Shown: positions 18,699 through 29,107 of the stretch, piece after piece
How positions within the stretch are numbered: position 1 is the first letter of the stretch
Layout of the letters: each line of letters starts with the position of its first letter
Assembly: GCA_014529385.2 (NCBI GenBank)
Contig: CM043959.1
Span: 86,923,529-86,987,528, forward strand
Direction of reading: 5' to 3'
DNA length: 64,000 bases
Source: Adiantum capillus-veneris
Lineage: Eukaryota; Streptophyta; Polypodiopsida; Polypodiales; Pteridaceae
Translations under genes and position numbers: made by a program
Notes under the pieces: model-generated
Told to the model about the DNA's origin: nothing
What the model saw: only the letters and a program-made list of their open reading frames with translations
Databases searched by the model: none

Positions 18699-21338
18699 TC
18701 ATTGCTTCTTCTTTTTCTCTGGTTGTTGTTTGCCCTTGTCCGTGGCTTCTTCCTTTGGAGTTGGCTGTGCTCCTTTGGTGAACTTAACTGATTGACTTTC
18801 ACCTTCGTATTTGATAAGCACTGATTTAGAACTCCAGTCAATCATTGCATTGTATTGCTTCTGCCATGGTTGTCCTAGCAATAATGGATGTTGTGTAGCT
18901 TGGTCTTCAACCACGTAAAACATATGAGGATACACATATTGGTTAATCTGTATATGTAAAACTGTGCATCCGACAGTTTTGATTGAATTCTCAGAGTAAC
19001 TCTTTAACTCTTGCTTGGCAGCTTGTAGTTTAGTGTCATTTGTCAATTGTCTATACAAACTGAGTGAAAGTAGGTTAGCTTGAGCTCCTGAATCCAATAG
19101 TGCTCTGGCTTTGATTTGGTTGGTCCCTACTTTGCATTCAATGATGGGTTCTTCTTTGTCATTCCCCATTTCTGTTATACTAACTGCGTTTATTCGTATT
19201 GCTCCTTCATTGCGCTGTTTCTGACGCAGTAGTCTTCTTTTCTCCATTCTTTCCTTCGCCTCGGCTTGCGCTTCCTCCTCAATCTTTTTCTTTTTCTGGA
19301 CACGCAGCTTTTCTTGATGTATTTTGAGAAGCATGTCTTGGGTTAGCGGCAAAAGATACTTTTTCACTCTGCATCCACTAATCCAATTGGGCATTTCTTC
19401 TCCGTCTAATGTAGCAAGCTTGACGGCTCCACTTGGTGATAGATCTTTAATCACCAGAGGACCCATCCCTCGCTTTTTAAGCTTCTTAGCATGCTGTTTC
19501 AGAGTGTAAACTAGGACATAGTCCCCAACTTTAAACTCTTTAGTCCGCACATGCTTATCAAAAAATTCCTTTTGTCGTCTTTTTTGAGCGTAGATGGAAG
19601 CTACTGCTTTTAGGCGAAGCTCATCTAGCTTTTCCAGGTCATCTATTCTATCAGAGAGCTCATGCCCTGTCCACTCTAGATCCTTAGCCACCCTTAAGGT
19701 TGAAATCAAGAATTCTATTGGTAAGATAGCATTTAGCCCAAAAACCATGTTATATGGGGTCGTTCCTATTGATGTTTTATATGCTACCCTATATGCCCAT
19801 AATGTTGAATGCAACTTCTGGTCCCAGTCAGTTCTCGACTCAGATACAATCTTCGTAAGGACCGTGCATATGGTTTTGTTTGTTGCTTCAGCTTGTCCGT
19901 TTGCTTGTGGATGATACGGGGCTGATTTCCTATGGATTACCATGAATTCATCTAGAAGGATCTTTATCACTTCATTTATGAAATGTGTGCTTCGATCACT
20001 CACAATTTCTATTGGCAATCCATATCGTACAAAGACGTATTCATATAGAAATTGTGCCGTGGTCCTGGCATCTTCTTTTTGAGTTGCCTTTGCTTCGACC
20101 CACTTTGTTAGATAGTCTGTAGCCACAACGATGTATTGTGCATGAGTCTTATATGCAGGAGGCGAAATGGGTCCAACATAATCAATCCCCCATTTTGCAA
20201 AAGCTCTTGCCCCCATCATTGGTCTAAGCCGCATATCATCTCTTTTAAGTGGTACTTTGGTCCGCTGACAGTCATCACACCGTTTAACGTATTCCTCAGC
20301 GTCCATATGTAATGTTGGCCACCATATTCCTACGGCTAAGACAAGTTTTGTTGTCTTATCACCTGAGAAATGGCCTCCACCTACTCCTCCATGAGCTTGC
20401 TCCAGGATTATCACATACTCAGACTCTGATGCGCAAATCCTAAGCTGGTTGTCTTTACCTCTCTTATAGAGTTGATCTCCTAATAAAGCGTAATCTCTAG
20501 CTTCTGTCTCTACAGATTTCTGACGAGCTTTTGACGTTCCTTCTGGGAAAGTTCTATTTGTGAGATATTCAACAATATACTGACTCCATTCTGGAGCGAT
20601 CATTATCTGATATAATGTCGAATACTCGGCTGGCGGTTTTGATGAACATACAATACATACAGTGACATATTCATGTACGCTTTCTTTCATTCCTGGCCAA
20701 TAGACTCCCAATTGTAACAAATTCCTATATGTGTTCCTTCTTGAACAATAAAATGCACATTCCTGAACATGTGCTTCGCGCAGATATATATTATATTCCT
20801 CAGGATTGATGCATAGTCGTAAAACATGATCATTTCCCAATTGATACAACCTTCCTGCAATCAATTGAAGATTCTTGGATTGCTGAATAGCAATATGTTT
20901 CAGGTTGTATTCTCTTCTATCAAACTCTCCTCCATAGGTTAATAGGTCAACGACATTTTGAGACCACCTCGGTATCATTTCTATGTTGAACAAGTACGCG
21001 TCTGGCATGTCGTCATCTACTCCTATAGGGTCTTCTCCATTCGTCAATCGCGAAAGATGATCAGCTCTAAGATGTGTTTTTCCTTTCTTTACTACTACCG
21101 TGAAGTCGAATTCCAGTAAGATAATAAACCATCTCACTATTCTCCCGGTATTGCATGGTTTATTCACTAGGTAGAGCAAGGCTTGGTGATCCGTAAAAAA
21201 CACAAACTTGTTGGCTAGAAGATAATGCCGAAATTTCTTCACAGCATATATCATTCCTAATCCTTCTCGCTCTGTTGTGGTGTAATTCTTCTCTGCATGG
21301 TTGAGCTGTCGACTGGCGTAACAGATAGGAAAATCCAT
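18699..21338 (-). pseudogene. E2 pol part 2: RNase H, integrase, second retropepsin
   Basis: 879 codons in register with the RT part, split from it by TAG at 21354-21356 and TAG at 21495-21497. RNase H follows (TTEREGLGMIYA, TDHQALLYL). The integrase zinc-binding module is present twice: a degenerate copy (about 20985-20648, AHVQEC ... CIVC) and an intact H-H-C-C copy (about 20604-20262, AHGGVGGGHFSG ... CDDC). The DDE core has WGIDYVGP, IVSDRSTHF and QAEATNKT. A Lys/Glu-rich linker leads to a second aspartic-protease-like domain: ARALLDSGAQANLLS (about 19080), then HPLLLGQPW (about 18870). The frame ends at TGA 18699. Only two or three nonsense changes prevent a full-length pol. Confidence 0.85.
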
Positions 21339-21494
21339 GTTTCCTTCTTCTGGCTAAGCCAGAATGCATCCTATTGCATATGCAGAAGCATCTATATGCA
21401 CATGGAATATCTTCTCCCAATCTGGTGATTTCAAGACTGGAGCGGTAATGAGTGCCTCTTTCAATTTCTTGAATGATTCCTCACATTCCTCTGT

Positions 21495-23399
21495 CTATTC
21501 AAAGTTCACTATTAGCCTGTAAAGTGGTTGGCCTATTATAGCGTACATGTAAATAAATCGTCTATAATATCCACAATGTCCCATAAAGCTCTGTACCTGT
21601 TTCGCATTGGTTGGTCTAGGCATATCCACTATAACTTTTATCTTCTCTAAATCCGTGGATATTCCGTTTTGTGAGACAATATGTCCCAGAATTCTGCCCT
21701 GTCGGACCATAAACACACATTTCTCAGGATTGAGACAAATGCGATATGTCCTACATTTCTCAAATACTTTTCTTAGGTGTTCTAGATGCTCATCTCTCAG
21801 TAGAGAATGTACACATAAGTCATCCATGTATATTTCGAGAAACAGCCTTAAGTATTCTTTGAAAGCATGCGTCATCAGCCTCTGGAAGGTTGCGGGAGCA
21901 TTGGTTAGACCAAAAGGCATAACCCGATAAGCATAAATTCCCCACTCCGTTGCAAAAGTTGTTTTATGTTGATCTTCCAATGCTATGGCTAGCTGGTTAT
22001 ATCCTGAAAAACCATCAAGAAAGGAGTATGCTGTTTTCCCTGATACACGCTCTAGAACATGATCAGTTATCGGCAGGGGATAACTGTCCCTGATTGTTGC
22101 AGCATTCACTTTCTTTAAGTTGACACACACTCGGAGTTTTCCGTTCTTCTTAGGTACTACCACAATCGGAGATACCCAATCGGTGTGTTCAATCTCGTAT
22201 ATGAATTCAGCTTCCATTAGCTTATCTATCTCTTCCTTGATTCGCTTAGCAAAAGTATCATTATATGTGTATGGTCTCTGTCTGCTAGGCTTTGCGTCTT
22301 GTTTCAGTGGGATTGAGTGTTGGCATATCGATGGGTCAACTCCCTTTAAGTCCTTATAAGACCATGCAAACACATCCCTATACTCTCTGAGAAGACTCAA
22401 AAGTCTCTCTTCCTCGCTTGGGGACAAATCTGTGGCTATGTACACCGGTCTAGGTGGCTCACCTGGAGCTGCTAAATCAACTTTTTTTGCATCCTCCGGT
22501 CCGTCATAAGATTCGTTCTCCCTCCTCTCTCGAATAGGTGGGGTTAATATCACCTTCCTATCCTCTATTGTGAATTTCCTATAGTGAGAGGGAACATCCA
22601 TGTTTTCCTTGATTTTGGCGTTTTTGTCCTCTCCACTCTCAATTTCTGTAGTCCAAACTTCCTTCAGAGTTTTCTTGAGCTCTCTGTACTTGTTTCTACG
22701 TTCTAACTTGGACTCTGTGTATTCTCTGTTGCGCTTGTTCTTTTCTGATTTTTCTGTTTCAGTTTTCGTTCCATTATTTTGAACTTGATTTCTTGAGCCT
22801 CTTTTGTCTTTTCGTAAGCTCTTTTGATCACTGCCTCTCATTCTTCCAGAAATCTTATCCTTAACACAATCTTCAGCCTTTACTAGCATTAGGAATTGAT
22901 TTTTTCCTCTTATTCTAGGCATCGGATTGGTTCTAACCCCTTTTGTTTTTTTCTTTGCTCTATAGTGTTTCTGGCGTTGTTTAGTTTGGTTCGGAAAATC
23001 ATAAAATCGGACATCCGTTATAGTTTCTTCGTTTCCGCTTGAATTGTCCGTTGACTCGTTGTCTGCTTCATTTCCCCACTCTGGATGATTGGGAATGTCA
23101 TGAAACACCTCTTCTTCATCTTCCTTTTCCAGTGTATCAATCTTTTCAGTTTCTTTTTCGAGCACAGTTCTCAACATGAAATACGGAACCACGTCGTACC
23201 CGTCCTTGTCGCAAAATTTTGTTGTGGGACCATCCGGAATTGCACAAACATCTAGGGTTGCTAGAATGTGTGTCCATTCTAATGGTTCAAACGTGTCCTC
23301 TGGAAAGGGTTCTCCTACATAAGTTTCGTCTTCGAAGCCCTTTCTAAAACACATTCTTCTCGTTTCAGACTTCCACATTTCGAAGCTCCACACATCCAT
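21495..23399 (-). CDS. E2 pol part 1: reverse transcriptase
   Basis: 634 codons from ATG 23399. The first ~300 residues are a charged Lys/Glu/Asn-rich linker. The RT follows with VPKKNGKLRVCVN, FLDGFSGYNQ, FGLTNAPATF, the active site YMDD (about 21817-21828) and GHIVSQNGIS. It copies element RNA into DNA. It overlaps the end of gag-PR by 85 bp in the -1 frame, which suits -1 frameshifting or re-initiation; I could not find a well-phased slippery heptamer. It stops at TAG 21495, where the family has Trp (FEWTEE-type). The first -1-frame stop upstream lies just before the ATG, so the overlap window is short. Confidence 0.85.
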   Translation of the reverse strand: MDVWSFEMWKSETRRMCFRKGFEDETYVGEPFPEDTFEPLEWTHILATLDVCAIPDGPTTKFCDKDGYDVVPYFMLRTVLEKETEKIDTLEKEDEEEVFHDIPNHPEWGNEADNESTDNSSGNEETITDVRFYDFPNQTKQRQKHYRAKKKTKGVRTNPMPRIRGKNQFLMLVKAEDCVKDKISGRMRGSDQKSLRKDKRGSRNQVQNNGTKTETEKSEKNKRNREYTESKLERRNKYRELKKTLKEVWTTEIESGEDKNAKIKENMDVPSHYRKFTIEDRKVILTPPIRERRENESYDGPEDAKKVDLAAPGEPPRPVYIATDLSPSEEERLLSLLREYRDVFAWSYKDLKGVDPSICQHSIPLKQDAKPSRQRPYTYNDTFAKRIKEEIDKLMEAEFIYEIEHTDWVSPIVVVPKKNGKLRVCVNLKKVNAATIRDSYPLPITDHVLERVSGKTAYSFLDGFSGYNQLAIALEDQHKTTFATEWGIYAYRVMPFGLTNAPATFQRLMTHAFKEYLRLFLEIYMDDLCVHSLLRDEHLEHLRKVFEKCRTYRICLNPEKCVFMVRQGRILGHIVSQNGISTDLEKIKVIVDMPRPTNAKQVQSFMGHCGYYRRFIYMYAIIGQPLYRLIVNFE

Positions 23400-26300
23400 A
23401 ACTCCTTGGGTTTACCTAACCAAGCTGGAAATTCGGATCCCGCCAAAGTAGCTGAATCAAACTCCTCTACCGGTGTTCGGTTCACCTCTTTGTAGCTATG
23501 GTCTTTCAGGTTCACACGTGTAGTGGTTTCCATATTTCTCAAGTATATGTGATCGTAGCCCCAATCTTGGACCATTTTTAACTGTCTCATGAATGGTCTT
23601 CCCAGTATGATATCATAGTTATTCTCCTTGGCAAAATCGACAATAGCAAAAGTATGTTCGTATTCAATGCCGCAAGAAGTCACTACGACTTTCTCTAATA
23701 AACCCATAGGTTTCTCCATGTGTCCATCTGCTAATTGGAGTTTCAACCTAGTCTTCCTTATTGCTGGTTTCCCCCATTTTTTCCAGATTTCTTTTGTAGC
23801 AATGGCTACCCCAGCTCCACTGTCTAGTATTGCCATTGTGTTCACTCCTTGGAATTCAACTGGTAAGGTTGTATTCCCCTCTTCACCTTCGCAATACTCT
23901 CCGACCTTGTTTAAGGGTACAGGCTTAGCGTTCTTTTGTGGCTTGCTCAGCTCCTCAATGCTCTCTTGCAATCTCGATGTTGGATCTTTTATCCTGAATT
24001 TCTCTAAGCATTTTCCTACAGTGGTCCACATATGTGGTCTTAGCCTCAAAAGCTCAGCTAGAGTGATAGTGCATGTCACTGGTGTTGACAAAATCTCTAT
24101 CAATCCTTGCGAGTCCATGACTTTTTCTGATGAGATTTTTCGTGAGGGAAGTGCTCTAATCTCGGATTTTGCTTCATACTCTCCTAAGTATGAAGGTAAA
24201 GTTTTCAGTGAATGAGGTTTGCTCTCCATTGTTCTAACAGAGCCCCCATCTCCCCAGTAAGATTGCAGATCCAAGTCCACTTGAGATCCTACCTCAAATT
24301 CCACTATGGGAGGATTCCTGATGTCCTTTTCCCAATTTGTCTGATTAGCTTGGCAACTTAGCTCGTTTGCAAAGTTTGCCTCTCTCACTTGTTTCCAAAA
24401 TTCATTGTAATCATCATCTCTTTCGTAACTCCTCTGTATGACTGGATGAAAACTCTCTATCTCCTGATCGGTTGTGTTCAATACTATGCGATCATCCTTT
24501 TGTGTATTTTCAGGCTTTTGTGCACTGGGAGTCTTTTCAGCTACCCATGAAACGATAGTCTCTTGCTGAATTGGGTTTTCCTTTCCACAGTTCATTGTTT
24601 CTTTTGGTGGTTCTAATAAGGCTTGTGCAGTCTCGATCATTCTCTGGCACATTTCAAGTCTCTGCTTTTCCAATTCCGCGTTTGGGTATGTCATCCACCT
24701 CTGTTCTTGTGTTTGGTTGTTCTTTAACCTAGCTTCGTAAGCTCTCATCAGTGCGTCCAATGGTTCGTGTACTGTGTCGACTAGCACTGATCCCCCTGAG
24801 CTTAAGCTCGTTGTTTCTTTGATACTCTTTTGTTTCGTTCTTTCAAGGCTCATCTCTCGTTTCCCGTTTTGACTCTCAAGTTTTTCTAATCTATCTTTAG
24901 TTCGCTTTAGTTCCTCAGCTAGAATAGCGTCTTCACGTTCTTTTCTCAACTTCATGCGTGCTTTTCTAGCTTTCCATGTGTTTTTCTGACTCCGCGGTCC
25001 TTGACTAACCATCTCAGTCGCTAACTTTCCATTCTCAGGTTCTCTAGTGGTTTTCTTAGCTTGAGCTCTAGTAACAACTTGCATTGGTATCAGAGTTTCA
25101 TTTTCAGACCCACTACTGGTAGGAATAGTTTCTAGCATATTCAATGTCGTCTTTTGCACTTTGTTTGGATTCTTTGAACAATCCTCAATGAAGTGAGTAA
25201 CCCCACACTCAGTGCAATAAGCGTTAATTCTAATGATTTCCGTATGTGGGCAAACATTCATCAGATGGTCACCTCCACACTTGTAACAGGGTCCTAGTGC
25301 TGGTCTTGGTCCCATTTGATTCGTCCTTTGTGGATATGATGGTCTTTGTCCTGTTAACCCTCCATGAGCTATGAACATCAAGGTTCTTGCGTCCAAATTG
25401 TATCTCTCTTCATCAGAAGCACTTGTAACTGTTGGTGTTCCAACATTCCCCATCATGCCCCATGGTTCTGGTTGTTTTGGTTCTTCTGGTGGGTAATACA
25501 CTGTCGGAGACATGTGTGCACCCGATTCTTCATAATAGGCTTGAACAGGCACTAAGGCTTGTTCTTCCTGATTCTCTAAGGTTGGTGCATATCTAATGCC
25601 CACTGGTCTTGCTCTTGGTAAAGGTGGTTGTTGTCCCAATACCGGTTGCGGTCTTTCTATCCCCATAGGTCCTGGTACATTTCCCGTTGGGTATCGAGGT
25701 ACTGGATGTACTTGAGGTGGTGCTAATAGAGCAGGAGGTGCATATTGGTGCTCCCTTACATACCCTTTGTTGTAATAACACTCCTCTGTTGGATGATTTG
25801 TCCATTTTTGCTCAATCGCACACCATTTCAGTGGTCTTGGCAATGGTTTTTGGTATGGTGCCATCCTTTTTAGAGCATCTTCTATCATTTGCTCTACATT
25901 TGGCATGGTTGTTGTTTGAACATTCTTTTTAGTGGTAGTCTCGCTTGCTACGGAGGAGGAGCTACTGGATGCAAAATCTGTATCCGCTGACACCTCTCCA
26001 TAAACCGTACAGTTATCCACTAAGTACAATGCCTCTCTCGTTACTTGCTCGAAACTTGTACAAGCTTTCAAGTGCAAGTCCTTCTTGAGAGTGTCGTTCC
26101 TCAGTCCCTCAATAAAGAGAACAGATAGTCTGTCATCTTGTGGTCGTTCACGTACTGGACATCTCTCAATGTATTGTTTGAAGCGAAGTGACGCTTCCTT
26201 CACTTTTTCGTGTTCTCTCTGTTTAAAAGCATATATTTGTGAGACCGTATTGTGCTTAATCCCTCGTTTTGAGAATTCCTCAGCAAACTCTCTTAGCAAA

Positions 26301-27715
26301 TGGTCAATGTCATGGAATCCCCCTATGTTCATTGGTTGAAACCATGTCAATGCAGTACCTTCTAGAGTAAGACCAAATCCCTCGTATTGTGTATGGAAAT
26401 CTGTTATCTGCTCAGCTCTTAAGACTTGCTTAAAGAGTGACACATGTGCATACGGATCTCCTGAACCACCATACTTCTTTGGCATACACTTGGCTACTTG
26501 AGATGGTCTCATACGTCTATGATCTGCTACCAATCCCATTGCTCCTGTGTCCCGGCTAAAGCTTTCTCTAGCACCATGGACTTCATGGGTTACCCTTGTC
26601 GGTTCCCCCGCCCTGAATCTACTACTAGGAGGTAAATGTGATGGTTCCGCTTCAAACCTTGGACCTGGCGTGGTATAGGTGGGGATTGGAACTGCACTAC
26701 CTCGATTCGTCTCCATTGACTCTCTGGAATGTAATGATCCCATTGGTCCGAGCTTAGAGTCCCAAGGTTGACTGAAAGAGTCAGCAACCTGAGTTCTTTG
26801 TCCTCCTATTGTCATTGAGTTTCGCACTCCAGTTGTTGGTGCTGGTCTATGTGAGTTAGAAGTAACATAATACTGATGTAGTGGTCCCCCAAAGTATGTA
26901 TATCCTTCTAATTCTTTCTTGCCCATTGTTGAGTATTGCCCGCCATACTTATCGTAAGCGGCAATTTTCACTTCCGATCCCTCTGTGTAGGTAAAGACAT
27001 AAAGTCTTTTTTGGTCTGTCAACTCTCCGGTGTAGGGTTCTTCACATCTATAATAGAGATCTTGCTCCCCATTATTATATTTGTACAGCCCCACATAGAT
27101 GTTATCAGTGTTGATCCTTGTAGTTTCATTCTCTCTTCTTAACCTCACATTAGGGAAGTTCATTATTGGTGCTTTCTCCTCGAGTTCTTCATCTATTTTG
27201 GCTTTGGTGCCCATCAATCCCCACTTGTCCACAATGTTAGGGTTTAGGACTACCAAGTACATGGTACCCTCGTCATCTAGATATCTATCTCCGCTATAGC
27301 TCACAAGCACTAAGTCCTTGAACTCACTAGGTCTATCTTCTATCTTTACACAATAGTGGTCCATTCCATCTTTGTAGATCTTGGCACCTTGCTCATTGTC
27401 GTACTGGTATTTTATGAACAATAGCTTCATGGTGGCGGAAGGGTTTGATGATCCTGCTGCCATATTTTCTCTGTTGTTCAAGTTCAAGTGTTCCCAGTTT
27501 TCGGTGAAAATCTCGTAAGATCTCTCCGAAGAAGTATCAGAGACACTTCCTTCAAAGATCGGCTCTAATGGTTGCACCCAACTTTGGTTTACACTTCCCT
27601 CGGTTGATATGACACTTGCTGGTTCCCCTTGTTTTGGTTGATTATTCCGGAGATTCCTGCCCGATCTCAAATTCATCAATTCCCCTAAAGGACTGTAACT
27701 TTTCTGTCTCGGCAA
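23315..27715 (-). CDS. E2 gag-protease polyprotein
   Basis: 1466 codons, uninterrupted, ATG at 27715. It contains MNLRSG near residue 14, shared with the E1 gag start. The N-terminal ~350 residues are element-specific with acidic and aromatic segments (YVFTYTEGSEV, ELEGYTYFGGP). The Retrotrans_gag capsid lies at about residues 405-580 (GTALTWFQPM, FAEEFSKRG, LFIEGLRND). Two knuckles have the spacing C-x2-C-x3-H-x4-C (CYKCGGDHLMNVC, CTECGVTHFIEDC; nt about 25290-25180). A long Lys/Glu-rich stretch leads to a retropepsin with ILDSGAGVAIATK (about 23830) and IILGRPFM (about 23600). This is the best-preserved gag in the window and shows that gag and the first protease form one frame in this family. 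Confidence 0.9.
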   Translation of the reverse strand: MPRQKSYSPLGELMNLRSGRNLRNNQPKQGEPASVISTEGSVNQSWVQPLEPIFEGSVSDTSSERSYEIFTENWEHLNLNNRENMAAGSSNPSATMKLLFIKYQYDNEQGAKIYKDGMDHYCVKIEDRPSEFKDLVLVSYSGDRYLDDEGTMYLVVLNPNIVDKWGLMGTKAKIDEELEEKAPIMNFPNVRLRRENETTRINTDNIYVGLYKYNNGEQDLYYRCEEPYTGELTDQKRLYVFTYTEGSEVKIAAYDKYGGQYSTMGKKELEGYTYFGGPLHQYYVTSNSHRPAPTTGVRNSMTIGGQRTQVADSFSQPWDSKLGPMGSLHSRESMETNRGSAVPIPTYTTPGPRFEAEPSHLPPSSRFRAGEPTRVTHEVHGARESFSRDTGAMGLVADHRRMRPSQVAKCMPKKYGGSGDPYAHVSLFKQVLRAEQITDFHTQYEGFGLTLEGTALTWFQPMNIGGFHDIDHLLREFAEEFSKRGIKHNTVSQIYAFKQREHEKVKEASLRFKQYIERCPVRERPQDDRLSVLFIEGLRNDTLKKDLHLKACTSFEQVTREALYLVDNCTVYGEVSADTDFASSSSSSVASETTTKKNVQTTTMPNVEQMIEDALKRMAPYQKPLPRPLKWCAIEQKWTNHPTEECYYNKGYVREHQYAPPALLAPPQVHPVPRYPTGNVPGPMGIERPQPVLGQQPPLPRARPVGIRYAPTLENQEEQALVPVQAYYEESGAHMSPTVYYPPEEPKQPEPWGMMGNVGTPTVTSASDEERYNLDARTLMFIAHGGLTGQRPSYPQRTNQMGPRPALGPCYKCGGDHLMNVCPHTEIIRINAYCTECGVTHFIEDCSKNPNKVQKTTLNMLETIPTSSGSENETLIPMQVVTRAQAKKTTREPENGKLATEMVSQGPRSQKNTWKARKARMKLRKEREDAILAEELKRTKDRLEKLESQNGKREMSLERTKQKSIKETTSLSSGGSVLVDTVHEPLDALMRAYEARLKNNQTQEQRWMTYPNAELEKQRLEMCQRMIETAQALLEPPKETMNCGKENPIQQETIVSWVAEKTPSAQKPENTQKDDRIVLNTTDQEIESFHPVIQRSYERDDDYNEFWKQVREANFANELSCQANQTNWEKDIRNPPIVEFEVGSQVDLDLQSYWGDGGSVRTMESKPHSLKTLPSYLGEYEAKSEIRALPSRKISSEKVMDSQGLIEILSTPVTCTITLAELLRLRPHMWTTVGKCLEKFRIKDPTSRLQESIEELSKPQKNAKPVPLNKVGEYCEGEEGNTTLPVEFQGVNTMAILDSGAGVAIATKEIWKKWGKPAIRKTRLKLQLADGHMEKPMGLLEKVVVTSCGIEYEHTFAIVDFAKENNYDIILGRPFMRQLKMVQDWGYDHIYLRNMETTTRVNLKDHSYKEVNRTPVEEFDSATLAGSEFPAWLGKPKELWMCGASKCGSLKREECVLERASKTKLM

Positions 27716-27845
27716 TTTGTTTTCCCCAAGTTTTTGTGGTCAGAATTGATCCAAACTGATTGATACTTGGTCAATTGTTTAATCTTGTCAGTTGGACATC
27801 TTCTGTTTCATCAAGTGAGAATTTTGTTGCAGTTATGCTGAAAAA

Positions 27846-27867
27846 GACATTATACGCGTATGATGTC
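27846..27867. repeat. 22-bp palindrome, copy 6 (one mismatch)
   Basis: GACATTATACG in the first half, second half as in the consensus. In the gag leader. Confidence 0.9.
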
Positions 27868-28129
27868 TTTTTTCACAGATTTTGACTATTTTGGTTATGC
27901 TCACTCTCAGTAGCCCCCTTATGCTCTTTCCACTCACAAAATTCAGTTTGAACTCTGTTTGAGCAAGTTATGGCTAGTTCAGGCTTTTCTTGGCAATTTT
28001 CCGCTTTTGACTTGTTTTTTGGGTCAATTGTGATCCAAATGGGATGAAACTTGAAATATAACCTCTAGACAGCTATTACAATGGATCTGTGTTAGCAAAG
28101 TATCAAAATATGTCCAAAATTAGGTCAAA

Positions 28130-28151
28130 GACATCATACGCGTATGATGTC
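28130..28151. repeat. 22-bp palindrome, copy 7
   Basis: Perfect copy, 284 bp from copy 6. Confidence 0.95.
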
Positions 28152-28254
28152 TTTTTCATCAATTTGGGTCCAAACTTGATATTTATGCTTCCCACAGTGT
28201 TTGTAACAATCTTGTCAGGTCAGATTTCAAAAATAAGCAATGGATGTGCCAAAA

Positions 28255-28276
28255 GACATTATACGCGTATGATGTC
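28255..28276. repeat. 22-bp palindrome, copy 8 (one mismatch)
   Basis: Same T variant as copy 6, 125 bp from copy 7. Confidence 0.9.
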
Positions 28277-28543
28277 TTTTGTCCCAGATTTTGACTATTT
28301 TTGGTTTTAAGCCTTCTCCAATGTTTATAATTGAGTTTCAAGTGTTTTTGTCAGGTTTTGAATGTAAAAACAAGATTTGAATCCAAAATTTCCTATTCTT
28401 TGCGTTTCTTGGACTCCGACTTGTCTTTTTGGGTTTCTTTGAGTGTTAATGCTCCTGTTTTAAGTTGATCTTAGGGTAAAACCCCCCTTCTAAACACTCT
28501 GGCAATGTCAAATTTTCAATTTTAGTCTCTGTTTAGGTCCCAA

Positions 28544-28565
28544 GACATCATACGCGTATGATGTC
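28544..28565. repeat. 22-bp palindrome, copy 9
   Basis: Perfect copy, 289 bp from copy 8. Confidence 0.95.
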
Positions 28566-29087
28566 TAAAGTTGCAGATTTCCAGTTTTTTAGCACAGAAC
28601 TCTTCCAATAGCTCTTTTAAGTGCTCAGCAACAATCAGTTACACAGAAAATTTTTCTGAACTTTGTTTATTGCATATTTCACTACCAAAGAGACTTTTTC
28701 AGTGATTTAACATGCAATCAAACACATCAAGCAAATAGAACACCAATCGATAGCTCTAGATCAGGATCAAATCAGGCCCTACCTAAGCTACTTCTAATCA
28801 TAAAATGGATTTTTTGCAATTGAAAATATAAAGAGATTTACTACCACACAAGGAGTAGCAAATGCTTTTTATGTCAACAACCACTTAAACACCATCAAAA
28901 AACAATCTAATCTAAGCTAGACTAAAAATACTGTCAACGCGGAAGACCCAGGAATACCCCACTTCCTAGTATCTCTCGAGATCTTCGGAGTCCACCACTC
29001 CTAGATCTTTTCTAACTAAAGTATACAAAGTAGTTTATACGACTCACCTCGTAGGATTAGTCTAAGGTCACCTACTTAGGGCTCTCG

Positions 29088-29105
29088 TCCCCGGCAGCGG
29101 CGCCA
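29088..29105 (-). promoter_or_regulatory. Primer-binding site (tRNA-Asp type), E2 core
   Basis: TGGCGCCGCTGCCGGGGA on the minus strand, two bases inside the LTR end. Identical to the E1 PBS. Confidence 0.9.
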
Positions 29106-29107
29106 AA

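Larger units (their letters stand above)
27716..29087 (-). other. E2 leader with palindromes
   Basis: 1.37-kb non-coding leader between PBS and gag ATG. It holds four copies of the 22-bp palindrome (two perfect, two with a single T for C) and no convincing ORF. Confidence 0.75.

Noticed and set aside
23315-23410. A slippery heptamer for -1 frameshifting
   Set aside because: AAACCCA near 23408 is in the wrong codon phase; no other good candidate in the overlap.
23628-24215. 195-codon plus-strand ORF opposite E2 gag-PR
   Set aside because: Antisense shadow of a clear protease; no domain.
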